Of a stretch of 64,000 bases of DNA, positions 32,763 to 42,406 are shown piece by piece. The stretch comes from Arthrobacter jiangjiafuii (GTDB taxonomy: Bacteria; Actinomycetota; Actinomycetes; Actinomycetales; Micrococcaceae): positions 124,001-188,000 of the forward strand of contig NZ_CP076022.1 of the NCBI RefSeq assembly GCF_018622995.1, given 5' to 3'. Position 1 is the stretch's first letter. Each line of letters opens with the position of its first letter. Made by a program: the position numbers and the translations under genes. The notes under the pieces were generated by a model. The model ran no database searches. It saw nothing but the letters and a program-made list of their open reading frames with translations, and was not told the origin of the DNA.

Positions 32763-33332
32763 ATGACATCGCCTGCAATTGCCCCGTCCCGTGCCCGGCT
32801 GCTGGAACTGATCGGCGACCTGGCCGTGGTCCGCGGCAAAGTGACGCTTTCCTCCGGCGCCGAGGCGGACTATTACATTGACCTGCGCCGGGTCACCCTG
32901 CACCACGAGGCGTCGGTGCTGGTGGGCGACGTGATGCTGGAGCTGATCAACGGCGCCGGGATCTCCTTCGAAAGCGCGGGCGGGCTGACCATGGGCGCCG
33001 ACCCGGTGGGTACCGCCGTCATGCACGCTGCGACCCGCGCGGGCCGCGCCGTCGACGCCTTTGTGGTGCGCAAGGCCCAGAAGTCCTACGGTATGGGGCG
33101 CCAGGTCGAAGGACCGGATGTGGCCGGCCGCAACGTAGTGGTCCTGGAGGACACCTCCACGACCGGCGGCTCTGCGCTGACAGCCGTGGAAGGCGTGCGC
33201 CGGGCCGGCGGCAACGTGGTGGCGGTGGCCGTCATCGTTGACCGGGACACCGGGTCGAAGGAGCGCATCGAGGCCGAGGCCGGCGTTCCATACCTGTATG
33301 CCTTCGGCAAGGATGAACTGGGCCTGGATTAG
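32763..33332 (+). CDS. pyrE: Orotate phosphoribosyltransferase
   Basis: The enzyme makes orotidine 5'-phosphate from orotate and PRPP in pyrimidine synthesis. The 189 residues include 'VTLSSGAEADYYIDLRRVTL', the flexible-loop Lys region 'VRKAQKSYGMGRQVEG' and the PRPP-binding motif VVVLEDTSTTGGSALTAVE. It is monocistronic and apparently leaderless. The stop TAG is directly followed, in the same frame, by an open stretch leading into the next gene. Confidence 0.95.
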   Translation: MTSPAIAPSRARLLELIGDLAVVRGKVTLSSGAEADYYIDLRRVTLHHEASVLVGDVMLELINGAGISFESAGGLTMGADPVGTAVMHAATRAGRAVDAFVVRKAQKSYGMGRQVEGPDVAGRNVVVLEDTSTTGGSALTAVEGVRRAGGNVVAVAVIVDRDTGSKERIEAEAGVPYLYAFGKDELGLD

Positions 33333-33431
33333 GGGCTGCGCCGGCACGGGGATTTCCGGTCGGGCGGCCACGAGTCCTGCGGCTACCAGCCCGGCCGCCT
33401 GCTCGACTCGGACCAGCCGGAGGCGCAGGCC

Positions 33432-34433
33432 ATGATGGATGATCCGGCAGACTTCCTGCGGTCCGCGGAGGACCTCAAACGGTTTTCCCGCCGCCGTTTC
33501 CTCGCCGGCAGCACCCTGGGCCTCACCCTGGCCGCCGACCTCTTTGTCACCCGGCTGATCCAGCGCTACCGGAATGACCTGGAGATCCTGCGGGTCCGTG
33601 ACGACACTGCCGAGCGCCGTTTTCCCGCCGCCTCCTGGTTCCTCTTTCCCGGCTATAAAACCAGCTGGGAGGAGACGGTCTGGATCCTGAATTCGCTGCG
33701 CCCGGCCCTGGCCACGCGCGGCCAGCTCGCCGGCGTCGGCTACTCCAACACCGGCCTGGACGTGGACGACATCGTGGCGGCCGTGTACCGCTACATCCGC
33801 AACCACCAGCTGCGGCGCATCTACTTTTACGGCCACAGCTTCGGCGGCATGCTGGCTGTCGAGGTGGCCGCCAGACTCCTCGAGCGCGGGGTCGCGGTGG
33901 AACTGGTCATCCTGGATTCCACCCCGGCCGGGCCGCAGGATGTCCTGGGCAGCGCCATGTTCGAAGGCGTGGCGGCGCTGTACGACGCCGGCTACCGGAT
34001 TCCCAGCGTGCTCCGCGGCGGCTACGAGCTGGGGGAGAGGGTGCTGCACAAGGACGAGCGGACCTGGAACACGGTGCTGGACCAGACCCTCGAGCAGCTC
34101 TCGCCGCTGGCGCCGTCGTCCACCCTGATCCAGTCCGAGGCCTCCTACATCTACCACTTCAACCCGCGGCTGTACGCCTCCGCGCTGGGCACGACGTCCC
34201 TGGCGTTCATCGGAAACCCGGAGGACACCACGGTTGACTACGACGGCGCACGGGCGGAGTGGGCAGCAGTGTTTCCGCGGAACCTGGTCTCGGCCGCCCA
34301 GGTCACCGAGGGAGCCCGCCCGGCGCATGCGAGCCCCCAATGGAATCCCGGCGTTTACCAGCAGGTGGTGCGGGAGGTGTTGCGGAGGTACTCCCCGCCG
34401 GAACAGGGCGGCGGGCTGAAGTCCCTGTTCTAG
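33432..34433 (+). CDS. Tat-exported alpha/beta-hydrolase-like protein
   Basis: The 333 residues begin with a twin-arginine signal: SRRRFL at residues 19-24 followed by a hydrophobic stretch to about 40. A hydrolase fold follows with the nucleophile elbow YGHSFGGML. The substrate is unknown. The ATG at 33432 is the first ATG, GTG or TTG after the in-frame pyrE stop, with CGGAGG about 9 nt upstream. The 99 nt between pyrE and this start are also open in the same frame and read like coding sequence, so the N-terminus is uncertain. Confidence 0.75.
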   Translation: MMDDPADFLRSAEDLKRFSRRRFLAGSTLGLTLAADLFVTRLIQRYRNDLEILRVRDDTAERRFPAASWFLFPGYKTSWEETVWILNSLRPALATRGQLAGVGYSNTGLDVDDIVAAVYRYIRNHQLRRIYFYGHSFGGMLAVEVAARLLERGVAVELVILDSTPAGPQDVLGSAMFEGVAALYDAGYRIPSVLRGGYELGERVLHKDERTWNTVLDQTLEQLSPLAPSSTLIQSEASYIYHFNPRLYASALGTTSLAFIGNPEDTTVDYDGARAEWAAVFPRNLVSAAQVTEGARPAHASPQWNPGVYQQVVREVLRRYSPPEQGGGLKSLF

Positions 34434-34457
34434 GCCGCGCCTGGACTTGTGGGGGTC

Positions 34458-35249
34458 CTAGACCGTGGTGATCAGGTCCGCCACCGAGTTGACCACCTGG
34501 GTGGGCCGGAACGGGTAGCGGTTGATGTCCTCGCGCTGGGTGATGCCGCTGAGCACCAGGACTGTGTGCAGCCCGGCCTCGATGCCCGCGACGATGTCGG
34601 TGTCCATCCGGTCGCCGATCATGGCCGTGGTTTCGGAGTGCGCGTCGATCTTACGCATCGCGGAGCGGAACATCATGGGGTTGGGCTTGCCCACGATGTA
34701 CGGTTCCATGCTGGTCGCGGCAGTGATCAGGGCGGCGATGGCGCCGGTAGCCGGCAGCACGCCCTCCTGCGAGGGCCCGGTGACGTCCGGATTGGTGGCA
34801 ATAAACCGGGCACCGCCCAGGATCAGGCGGATGGCCTTGGTGATGGTGCCGAAGGAATAGGTGCGGGTCTCGCCCAGCACCACGTAGTCCGGATTGGTGT
34901 CGGTGAGGATCATGCCGGCCTCGTGCAGCGCCGTCGTCAGCCCCGCCTCGCCCACTACGAAGCAGCGGCCCGGCGCTCCGGTGTTCTTGACCTGGTCCTT
35001 GAGGAACTCGGCGGTCGCCAGGGCGGAGGTCCACAGGTTCTCTTCCGGCACTTCCAGGCCGGAGGCGCGCAGCCGCGCAGCGAGGTCCCGCGGGGTGTAG
35101 ATCGAGTTGTTCGTCAGCACCAGGAACCGCTTGGAGGTGGCCACCCAGCGCTCAATGAGTTCGGCTGCACCCGGAATCGGATGGTTTTCATGGACCAGCA
35201 CGCCGTCCATGTCCGTCAGCCAGCATTCAATGTTCTCGTTTTCGCCCAC
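34458..35249 (-). CDS. HAD-superfamily IIA phosphatase (NagD-like)
   Basis: The 263-residue protein has the nucleophile motif CWLTDMDGVLVHE (Asp-x-Asp), 'LVLTNNSIYTPRDLAARL' (motif II Thr), IVGKPNPMMF (Lys) and MIGDRMDTDIVAG (motif IV acidic residues). The family dephosphorylates small metabolites. The GTG at 35249 follows AAAAGGA by 5 nt and gives the usual short N-terminus. An ATG at 35264 is the alternative. Confidence 0.88.
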   Translation of the reverse strand: MGENENIECWLTDMDGVLVHENHPIPGAAELIERWVATSKRFLVLTNNSIYTPRDLAARLRASGLEVPEENLWTSALATAEFLKDQVKNTGAPGRCFVVGEAGLTTALHEAGMILTDTNPDYVVLGETRTYSFGTITKAIRLILGGARFIATNPDVTGPSQEGVLPATGAIAALITAATSMEPYIVGKPNPMMFRSAMRKIDAHSETTAMIGDRMDTDIVAGIEAGLHTVLVLSGITQREDINRYPFRPTQVVNSVADLITTV

Positions 35250-35330
35250 ACTGTTCCTTTTCATCACACGCGGCCCGGGTGTCCCCGGTGCCGCTGTTGC
35301 CCCGCGATCGTGCGGCCCAGTCTTTCACCT

Positions 35331-35336
35331 TACGCT
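35331..35336 (+). promoter_or_regulatory. -10 box of a leaderless methyltransferase gene
   Basis: TACGCT ends 6 nt before the GTG at 35343. Confidence 0.45.
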
Positions 35337-35342
35337 TGAAGG

Positions 35343-36017
35343 GTGATAGAGAGCGTTGAACAATTGCCGGACCGTCCCGTTGAATCAGCAGAAACCGTCC
35401 CCACGCACCAGGTGGGAGTGGGTCCCTGGGAGGGGCCGCTGCCCGAGGGGGACCACTGGGATCCCGAGCTCCTGGCCAACGGCGATGCCCGCAACGTCGT
35501 TGATGAATACCGGTACTGGAACCACGACGCCATTGTCGCGGACCTGGACACCCGCAGGCATCCGTTCCACGTGGCCATCGAAAACTGGCAGCACGACTTC
35601 AATATCGGCACCGTGGTGCGCACGGCCAACGCCTTTATGGCCAAGGAAGTACACATTATTGGACGACGCCGGTGGAACCGCCGCGGTGCCATGGTCACCG
35701 ACCGCTACCAGCACGTGCGCCACCACCCTACGGTGGAGGACTTCGTGGAGTGGGCCCGCAGCGAGGAACTGGCGATCATCGGCATCGACAACTTCCCGGA
35801 CTCCGTTCCGCTGGAGACCTACGAGCTGCCGAAGAACTGCGTGCTGGTCTTCGGGCAGGAGGGCCCCGGGCTGAGCCCTGAGGTCCACGCCGCGGCCGAC
35901 GCCACCCTGTCGATCGCCCAGTTCGGCTCCACCCGGTCCATCAACGCCGGTTCCGCGGCTGCCATTGCCATGCACGGCTGGATCCGGCGGCACGTCTTTG
36001 GCCAGCGGGTGAAGTGA
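35343..36017 (+). CDS. SpoU/TrmH-family RNA 2'-O-methyltransferase
   Basis: The 224-residue SPOUT enzyme has motif 1 in NWQHDFNIGTVVRTANAF (Asn and Arg of the catalytic centre), motif 2 CVLVFGQEGPGLSPEV and motif 3 QFGSTRSINAGSAAAIAMHGW. It methylates a ribose in tRNA or rRNA with SAM; the exact target is not readable. The gene starts with GTG and appears leaderless. Confidence 0.88.
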   Translation: MIESVEQLPDRPVESAETVPTHQVGVGPWEGPLPEGDHWDPELLANGDARNVVDEYRYWNHDAIVADLDTRRHPFHVAIENWQHDFNIGTVVRTANAFMAKEVHIIGRRRWNRRGAMVTDRYQHVRHHPTVEDFVEWARSEELAIIGIDNFPDSVPLETYELPKNCVLVFGQEGPGLSPEVHAAADATLSIAQFGSTRSINAGSAAAIAMHGWIRRHVFGQRVK

Positions 36018-36104
36018 GGCGCCGCTTCACGGGAAGCTAACGCCGTCGTCGTACTCGGGCGGTGCGCAAGTAACAGGGCCTAATGCCAACGGGACACTTG
36101 TGGC

Positions 36105-36110
36105 TAGGAT
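36105..36110 (+). promoter_or_regulatory. Probable -10 box of fba
   Basis: TAGGAT lies about 75 nt before the fba ATG. No clear -35 box is seen. The rest of the 168-bp gap has nothing recognisable. Confidence 0.35.
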
Positions 36111-36185
36111 GTAAGGAGCCAATGAGGGCCTGGCTCTGACGTTTACCGGCCCTGCCGTAGATCGACCTTTCCACGAGGAGTCAGC

Positions 36186-37204
<1,019 letters not shown>

Positions 37205-37205
<1 letters not shown>

Positions 37206-37633
37206 TGTCAGATGAATTCCGTAAGAACCTGCTCGGCCCCGAGCCCACCTACCTGCCCGAGGAGTCCGACGTCGTCGCCCGCCTTGAGGCCGGCGACGAA
37301 GCCGTGGATCTGGCAGCGCAGCACCCCACCTCCTCACAGGTGTGGGCCATCCTCGCCGATGAGGCCTTCGACGAGGGCCGCACCATCGAGTCCTACGCCT
37401 ACGCGCGGGTCGGCTACCACCGCGGCCTGGATGCGCTGCGGCGTTCCGGCTGGCGCGGCGCCGGACCCATCCCCTGGGAGCATGTCCCCAACCAGGGCTT
37501 CCTGCGCGCGCTCTACGCGCTGGGCCGGGCTGCTGCAGCCATCGGCGAGTCCGAGGAAGTGGACCGCATCACCAAGTTCCTCAATGAGTCGGATCCGCAG
37601 GCCAAGGTCGCCATCGAGGGCCGCGCGTCCTAA
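37205..37633 (+). CDS. DUF3151 family protein
   Basis: The 142-residue soluble protein (MSDEFRKNLLGPEPTYLP...) has helical TPR-like spacing 'HPTSSQVWAILADEAFDEGRTIESYAYARVGYHRGLDALR'. DUF3151 is found directly after fba across actinobacteria and its function is unknown. The ATG overlaps the fba stop codon, so the two are translationally coupled. A terminator follows. Confidence 0.88.
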
Positions 37634-37644
37634 GCACCGGCTGT

Positions 37645-37681
37645 AAACCGGCGGTCCCTGAGTTCCGGGGGCCGCCGGTTT
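37645..37681 (+). terminator. Terminator after fba-DUF3151
   Basis: AAACCGGCGG and CCGCCGGTTT, extended by CCC/GGG pairs, form the stem, followed by TTTGCTTTG. Confidence 0.75.
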
Positions 37682-37903
37682 GCTTTGTCCGGGGCCGATC
37701 CCTTTCGGCCGCCAGGTTCTTTTGCTGGCCGTACGTTCGCGGTCGCCGTCGTGCGTCGCCGTCGTGGTGCGTCGAGTGTCGGGATGCTGCGGGGAATTCC
37801 CACCGAGTGACGGGGCGATGCCGCCATCCGGCCCGAAAAGCGGCACCTACCCGACAGTCGAGCGGACCGAGGGGGTGAACCTGGCCGATGAACGCCGGGC
37901 CGG

Positions 37904-38383
37904 CTACCACCCGCCGGTGCCGGGGGCTCCCTTGAACGGACCCGTGACGCGTCCGGTGATCCAGCCGCCATAAAAGTCGCCCTCCTGCGGCTGCACCTCC
38001 TCGCCGTCCACCGTGCAGCGGTCCATTTTCCCTGGGTAAACAGCCGCCCGGCTGGCGAGCAGGCCGTAGCCGGGGACCGGATCGGGATAGGTCCAGGCAG
38101 CCCGGGCGGCGCGGGTGCTGCCGGCAACCACATCGAAGTAGGAGGCCCGGCCCTTGAATTCACAGAACGTGGAACCGCTGGCCGGAACCAGCACGTCCGG
38201 GGCGAAGTCCTCCAGCGGAATGTAGTAGACCGGCGGGTGGCTCGTTTCCAGGACGCGGACGGCAGAGGTGGTATCGGCCACCAGCTCCCCGCCGAGGAAC
38301 ACCTGGACATGCTCGGAGGTGGGTTCCACCCGTGGGGGCCGCGGATAATCCCAGACGTTCTCCTGCACCTGCTGCTGTGCCAT
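37904..38383 (-). CDS. DUF427 family protein
   Basis: The 159 residues contain 'VQVFLGGELVADTTSAVRVLETSHPPVYYIPLEDFAPDVL', 'STFCEFKGRASYFDVVAG' and 'AAWTYPDPVPGY', the conserved beta-tent core of DUF427. No enzymatic activity is established for the family. AAAGG lies 5-6 nt before the ATG. The gap 37682-37903 downstream holds only short CGCCGTCGT-type direct repeats at 37743-37770. Confidence 0.85.
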   Translation of the reverse strand: MAQQQVQENVWDYPRPPRVEPTSEHVQVFLGGELVADTTSAVRVLETSHPPVYYIPLEDFAPDVLVPASGSTFCEFKGRASYFDVVAGSTRAARAAWTYPDPVPGYGLLASRAAVYPGKMDRCTVDGEEVQPQEGDFYGGWITGRVTGPFKGAPGTGGW

Positions 38384-38542
38384 GGCCAGCCTTTCTGTTG
38401 CCGGCCGCAGCCGGGCTTGGTCCCGTGGTCCGGGTTAAGGAATGCTTCGGAACCGGACCGGCAGCGGATGGGGCCTGCCGGTACGCGTTTCCCGCTGGGA
38501 GCCCTCCCTCGGGGAGTTACGTGATCTGGGCGAAGAAATTGC

Positions 38543-39136
38543 TTAGGAAACGATGCTGGTAGTCACGGCAACAATCTGCGGGGCCGACGGGGTGGAGCTG
38601 AACCCGAAGTGCACGGGCGGGTCGATCGGGCCGAGGGCGCCCATCTCCCGGCCCTCCCACGTGGCATCCGCCCGCTCAATGGAGCGGATCGACCGAACGC
38701 CGTAGTACTCGCGGCGCTCGCCACCCGCAGAGCCAGCCGTACGGACCCCTGGAACCAGCAGACCGGCCACGGGGTTGATAGCCGCGAGCCAGCGCGGATG
38801 CACGGCCAGGGCCGGGGGCACCTGCTCCAGCAGCCGCCCCAGCAGGGTCCGTGCGCCCAGCGACAGATTCAGCCGGAGCGGACCGGCGCTGACCAGAAGG
38901 TTCACAGCCGTCAGGCGGGCCCGGACGTCCACCACATCCACCGCATCAAAACTGTAGGTGCCGCCGATGTACTCCGCGACGGCCGGGTTCGGAGCCAGCA
39001 GGAGCCGGGAACCAGCCTTATTTTCAGCCATCACATCGGTAAATGCCCCAAACGGCGACTCCAGCCAGTGGCCCACCACCAGCCGGGTGCCCGAGGCGGT
39101 GCCGATACCGGCGATGTACCCACGAAAACGGTCCAT
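38543..39136 (-). CDS. Conserved protein of unknown function
   Basis: The 197-residue soluble protein (MDRFRGYIAGIGTASGTRLVVGHW...) has beta-rich segments ('FDAVDVVDVRARLTAVNLLVSAGPLRLNLSLGART') and no membrane span or catalytic motif. I do not recognise the family. The ATG at 39136 is supported by TACCGT ending 6 nt upstream (leaderless spacing). An in-frame extension to 39304 has no such support. Confidence 0.65.
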   Translation of the reverse strand: MDRFRGYIAGIGTASGTRLVVGHWLESPFGAFTDVMAENKAGSRLLLAPNPAVAEYIGGTYSFDAVDVVDVRARLTAVNLLVSAGPLRLNLSLGARTLLGRLLEQVPPALAVHPRWLAAINPVAGLLVPGVRTAGSAGGERREYYGVRSIRSIERADATWEGREMGALGPIDPPVHFGFSSTPSAPQIVAVTTSIVS

Positions 39137-39142
39137 CCGGCC

Positions 39143-39148
39143 ACGGTA
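39143..39148 (-). promoter_or_regulatory. -10 box of a leaderless gene
   Basis: TACCGT on the minus strand ends 6 nt before the ATG at 39136. No further structure was recognised in the 230-bp region up to purA. Confidence 0.4.
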
Positions 39149-39366
39149 CGTGAAGGATGTGACAGCGAATACCCGTTCTGGTGCTGCGGAAAGGGCCGCG
39201 GACGTACAATCGGCTAAACTTGCTAGGTAAGAGCCCCGCGACTCCTGCTTGACTCGGATTTCAGTCTTTTCCGGTCCGGCCTGCGAGTTCAGGGGCGTTC
39301 TCATGCACGGAAGCGGATCGCGCCGTCGGCGTTATTCCCCTTTCGTAACTAATGGGGGAGGATCCC

Positions 39367-40656
39367 ATGCCCGCAATTGTCATCGTCGGCGCCCAGTGGG
39401 GCGACGAAGGTAAAGGTAAGGCCACTGACCTGCTCGGGGGCCGTGTCGACTACGTCGTCAAGCCCAACGGCGGAAACAACGCCGGCCACACCGTCGTCGT
39501 CGGCGGTGAAAAATACGAACTCAAACTGCTGCCGGCCGGAATCCTGAGCCCCAACGCCATTCCCGTGATCGGCAACGGCTGCGTGGTGAACCTCGAGGCG
39601 CTCTTCACTGAAATCGACGGCCTCGAAGCGCGCGGCGCTGACACCTCCAAGCTGCGGATCTCCGCCAACGCGCACCTGGTGGCACCGTTCCACCAGGTGA
39701 TGGACAAGGTCACCGAGCGTTTCCTGGGCAAGCGTGCCATCGGCACCACCGGGCGCGGCATCGGCCCGGCGTACATGGACAAGGTCGCCCGCCTCGGCAT
39801 CCGGGTGCAGGACATCTTCGACGAGTCCATCCTGCGCCAGAAGGTTGAAGGCTCGCTGCGCCAGAAGAACCAGCTGCTGGTGAAGGTCTACAACCGCCGC
39901 GACGTCGACGTCGAAGAGGTTGTCGAGTACTTCCTCTCCTACGCGGACCGGCTGCGGCCCATGGTCATCGACTCCACCTACGAGCTGAACCGGGCGCTGG
40001 ACGAGGGCAAGGTTGTCCTGATGGAAGGCGGCCAGGCCACGTTCCTGGACGTGGACCACGGCACCTACCCGTTTGTGACGTCCTCCAACCCGACGGCCGG
40101 CGGCGCCTCCGTGGGCTCGGGCATCGGCCCGACCCGGATCACCCGCTCCGTGGGCATCATCAAGGCCTACACCACGCGTGTCGGTGCCGGTCCGTTCCCC
40201 ACCGAGCTCTTCGACGACATGGGGCTGTACCTGCAGAAAACCGGCGGCGAGTTCGGCGTGAACACCGGCCGCCCGCGCCGCTGCGGCTGGTACGACGCCG
40301 TGCTGGCGCGCCATGCCTCGCGCGTGAACGGTTTCACGGACTACTTCGTGACGAAGCTGGATGTCCTCACCGGCATCGAGCAGATTCCGGTGTGCGTTGC
40401 CTACGACGTCGACGGCGTGCGGTTCGATGAGATGCCGATGACGCAGACGGACTTCCACCACGCCAAGCCGATCTTCGAGTACTTCGACGGCTGGACCGAG
40501 GACATCACCGGCGCCCGGACCCTCGATGACCTGCCCAAGAACGCCCGGGACTACGTGCTGGCGCTGGAAAAGATGTCCGGTACGCGGTTCTCCGCGATCG
40601 GCGTCGGCCCGGACCGCGACCAGACCATCGTGGTGCGGGACCTGATCGCCGAGTAG
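39367..40656 (+). CDS. purA: Adenylosuccinate synthetase
   Basis: The enzyme forms adenylosuccinate from IMP, aspartate and GTP in AMP synthesis. The 429 residues include the P-loop [65 protein letters not shown] and [12 protein letters not shown]. The ATG at 39367 has GGGGGAGG upstream. An ATG at 39352 would swallow that ribosome-binding site. Confidence 0.97.
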   Translation: MPAIVIVGAQWGDEGKGKATDLLGGRVDYVVKPNGGNNAGHTVVVGGEKYELKLLPAGILSPNAIPVIGNGCVVNLEALFTEIDGLEARGADTSKLRISANAHLVAPFHQVMDKVTERFLGKRAIGTTGRGIGPAYMDKVARLGIRVQDIFDESILRQKVEGSLRQKNQLLVKVYNRRDVDVEEVVEYFLSYADRLRPMVIDSTYELNRALDEGKVVLMEGGQATFLDVDHGTYPFVTSSNPTAGGASVGSGIGPTRITRSVGIIKAYTTRVGAGPFPTELFDDMGLYLQKTGGEFGVNTGRPRRCGWYDAVLARHASRVNGFTDYFVTKLDVLTGIEQIPVCVAYDVDGVRFDEMPMTQTDFHHAKPIFEYFDGWTEDITGARTLDDLPKNARDYVLALEKMSGTRFSAIGVGPDRDQTIVVRDLIAE

Positions 40657-40676
40657 CGAACGGTTTCAGCCCCGAC

Positions 40677-40708
40677 AAAGGCCCGGCAGCTGTCGCTGCC
40701 GGGCCTTT
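40677..40708 (+). terminator. Rho-independent terminator of purA
   Basis: The 14-bp stem AAAGGCCCGGCAGC with a TGTC loop is followed by a T run. Confidence 0.93.
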
Positions 40709-40771
40709 TGCGTGCCCTGCCCACGGTGCGGCTCCGCCCAGCGGCGCCGGTCCTGGCCCAGGGCCTCCGCC

Positions 40772-41764
40772 CTACCAGCGGTGCCGGGCCTCCTCGATCC
40801 AGCCGGTCAGCCCGTCGAGGGAGTAGCTGGTGCCGTCCGGGGTGCGGGCCGTTCCGGTCCAGCTGCCGAAGGCCTGCCAGATCTCCGAGGAAATGACCAC
40901 TGCCTTGGTGGCCGATTTCCGGCGGTGGAAGGGGGTGAGCACCGCGTCGATCCAGGGTCCGTGCACCGTCCAGGTGGACGCCGGATCGTTGAGGTCGTAA
41001 GTGAACTCCAGCTCGCCGTCGTAATGGTGCAGCCGGCCGTCCACGATCAGGGCGTTCTCGGTGGCCGGGGTGCCGGCCGTCCATTGACCGCCGATCTGCA
41101 GGCCGATCCGGGTGCCGTCCACAACGCCGGATCCGGCGCCCCAGGTCCAGGTGGTCCGGTACGGCCACCTGCCGCGGCCGCGGTCCAGCACGGCAAAGGC
41201 GCCCTCGCCCACGGTGAAGGTTTTGCCGTCCACGGTGACGGTGCCGGAAACACTGCGGGCCACGTCCTTGAGCGTGTACTGGAAGCGGTTCTCGGACCAG
41301 GGCACCACCACGCCCAGCACATCGCCCTCGGCCGCCGCATAGAGGTCCACCTCCACCCGCGGGGAACGGGCGCGCAGGTGGGTGCCGCCGTCGTCGTCGT
41401 GAAAGCGCAGCGAGACACCGCCCGCCGACCCCAGCGCCGTCAGCGGCGGCAGGGTATCCGGCAGCTGGATGTCGGCCGCGGAGGGCAGGATCTTCAGCGG
41501 CTCAATGCTGATTTCCTTGCCGGTGTCCCGATCCAGGACGTAGATCTGCAGGCTGGCGGCGTAGCCGAGATTCACCAGGGTCATACCCAGGGCCAAATCC
41601 GGCGTCAGCACGCCCCAGTACTCCCAGCGCTTGGTCCGCAGCCGGGACGCAGGGCCGCCCGGCAGTGGAGTGCGGTGCAGGGGAGTGCGGGAGTAGCCCA
41701 CGGCTTCCGGATTCAGGGTTCCGCGGGCAGTGGTCAGATCGGTTGGCAGCGTGAGTTCGTCCAT
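40772..41764 (-). CDS. DUF2804 domain protein
   Basis: The 330-residue beta-rich protein has 'RTKRWEYWGVLTPDLALGMTLVNLGYAASLQIYVLDRDTGK', 'GRWPYRTTWTWGAGSG' and 'GLQIGGQWTAGTPATENALIVDGRLH', the DUF2804 pattern. It resembles a lipocalin-like, hydrophobic-ligand-binding barrel, but no function is established. TAGACT lies 8 nt before the ATG and no Shine-Dalgarno is visible. It converges with purA. Confidence 0.82.
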   Translation of the reverse strand: MDELTLPTDLTTARGTLNPEAVGYSRTPLHRTPLPGGPASRLRTKRWEYWGVLTPDLALGMTLVNLGYAASLQIYVLDRDTGKEISIEPLKILPSAADIQLPDTLPPLTALGSAGGVSLRFHDDDGGTHLRARSPRVEVDLYAAAEGDVLGVVVPWSENRFQYTLKDVARSVSGTVTVDGKTFTVGEGAFAVLDRGRGRWPYRTTWTWGAGSGVVDGTRIGLQIGGQWTAGTPATENALIVDGRLHHYDGELEFTYDLNDPASTWTVHGPWIDAVLTPFHRRKSATKAVVISSEIWQAFGSWTGTARTPDGTSYSLDGLTGWIEEARHRW

Positions 41765-41843
41765 GCGGCCCCAGTCTAGACGGGGGCGCTCTCAGTTTCC
41801 GGCAGTCCGGACACGGCGGTCGGGCGCGCCTCTCCTGGCCAGC

Positions 41844-42341
41844 TCAGCGCTTCCCTTCGCTTTCCTGTCTCACCTGCCGCGTGGCAGACAGGATGTCCTG
41901 CAAGGTTTGCATCGCTGCTTCAAAACGTTGCTCGCCCGCATATGCGCCCCAGGCCTCTTCGAGCTCCCGGACCTTGGACGAGGCATCGCGTAGGAGCTGC
42001 ATTCCTCGGGGGGTAGGAAAGATCAGCTTCGCCCGCGCGTCGGATGGATCGGGCCTGCGTTCCAGGTATCCCAGTGCCTGCAGCTCATTCACTAACTCTG
42101 AGGTAGCTGCGAGGCTTAGCTGCGCCCTGGCTGCAAGGCGAGTCAGGCGGATTCCCTTGATGCCGATATTGCCGGTGATCTGCAGGTGGGCCGGCCGGAG
42201 GTCGCTGTAACCGCGGCCGTCCGCCGCGTCCAGGAGCTCGTGCCGGAATTCGGCCAGCAGGCGGACCAGCAACTGTCCGACGGGAAGTCTGCTCGGCCCC
42301 GGGTTTTGGGAAGGGAAATCTCTTGACGGAGGAAGCGGCAT
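41844..42341 (-). CDS. MarR-family transcriptional regulator
   Basis: The 165-residue winged-helix protein has 'GNIGIKGIRLTRLAARAQLSLAATSELVNELQALGYLERRPDPSDARAKLIFPTPRG', the MarR recognition helix and wing with the conserved DxRxK. It is divergently transcribed from an alpha/beta-hydrolase gene across a 65-nt gap that holds a 17-bp palindrome. This layout implies autoregulation and control of the hydrolase. TAGACT ends 7 nt before the ATG at 42341, suggesting a leaderless mRNA. Confidence 0.88.
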   Translation of the reverse strand: MPLPPSRDFPSQNPGPSRLPVGQLLVRLLAEFRHELLDAADGRGYSDLRPAHLQITGNIGIKGIRLTRLAARAQLSLAATSELVNELQALGYLERRPDPSDARAKLIFPTPRGMQLLRDASSKVRELEEAWGAYAGEQRFEAAMQTLQDILSATRQVRQESEGKR

Positions 42342-42348
42342 GGAGGAG

Positions 42349-42354
42349 AGTCTA
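42349..42354 (-). promoter_or_regulatory. -10 box of the marR gene
   Basis: TAGACT on the minus strand ends 7 nt before the ATG at 42341. Confidence 0.4.
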
Positions 42355-42361
42355 ACAATAA

Positions 42362-42378
42362 GCTTCGGAAACCGAAGC
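42362..42378. promoter_or_regulatory. 17-bp palindromic operator candidate for MarR
   Basis: GCTTCGG-AAA-CCGAAGC is a perfect inverted repeat of the length typical for MarR dimers. It overlaps the expected -35 position of the marR promoter, between the two divergent genes. Confidence 0.65.
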
Positions 42379-42406
42379 ATTCTTAGAAAATCCTAGGGAG
42401 ACAGCC

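Noticed and set aside
39352-39366. Upstream ATG of purA
   Set aside because: The ATG at 39352 overlaps the GGGGGAGG ribosome-binding site of the conserved start at 39367.
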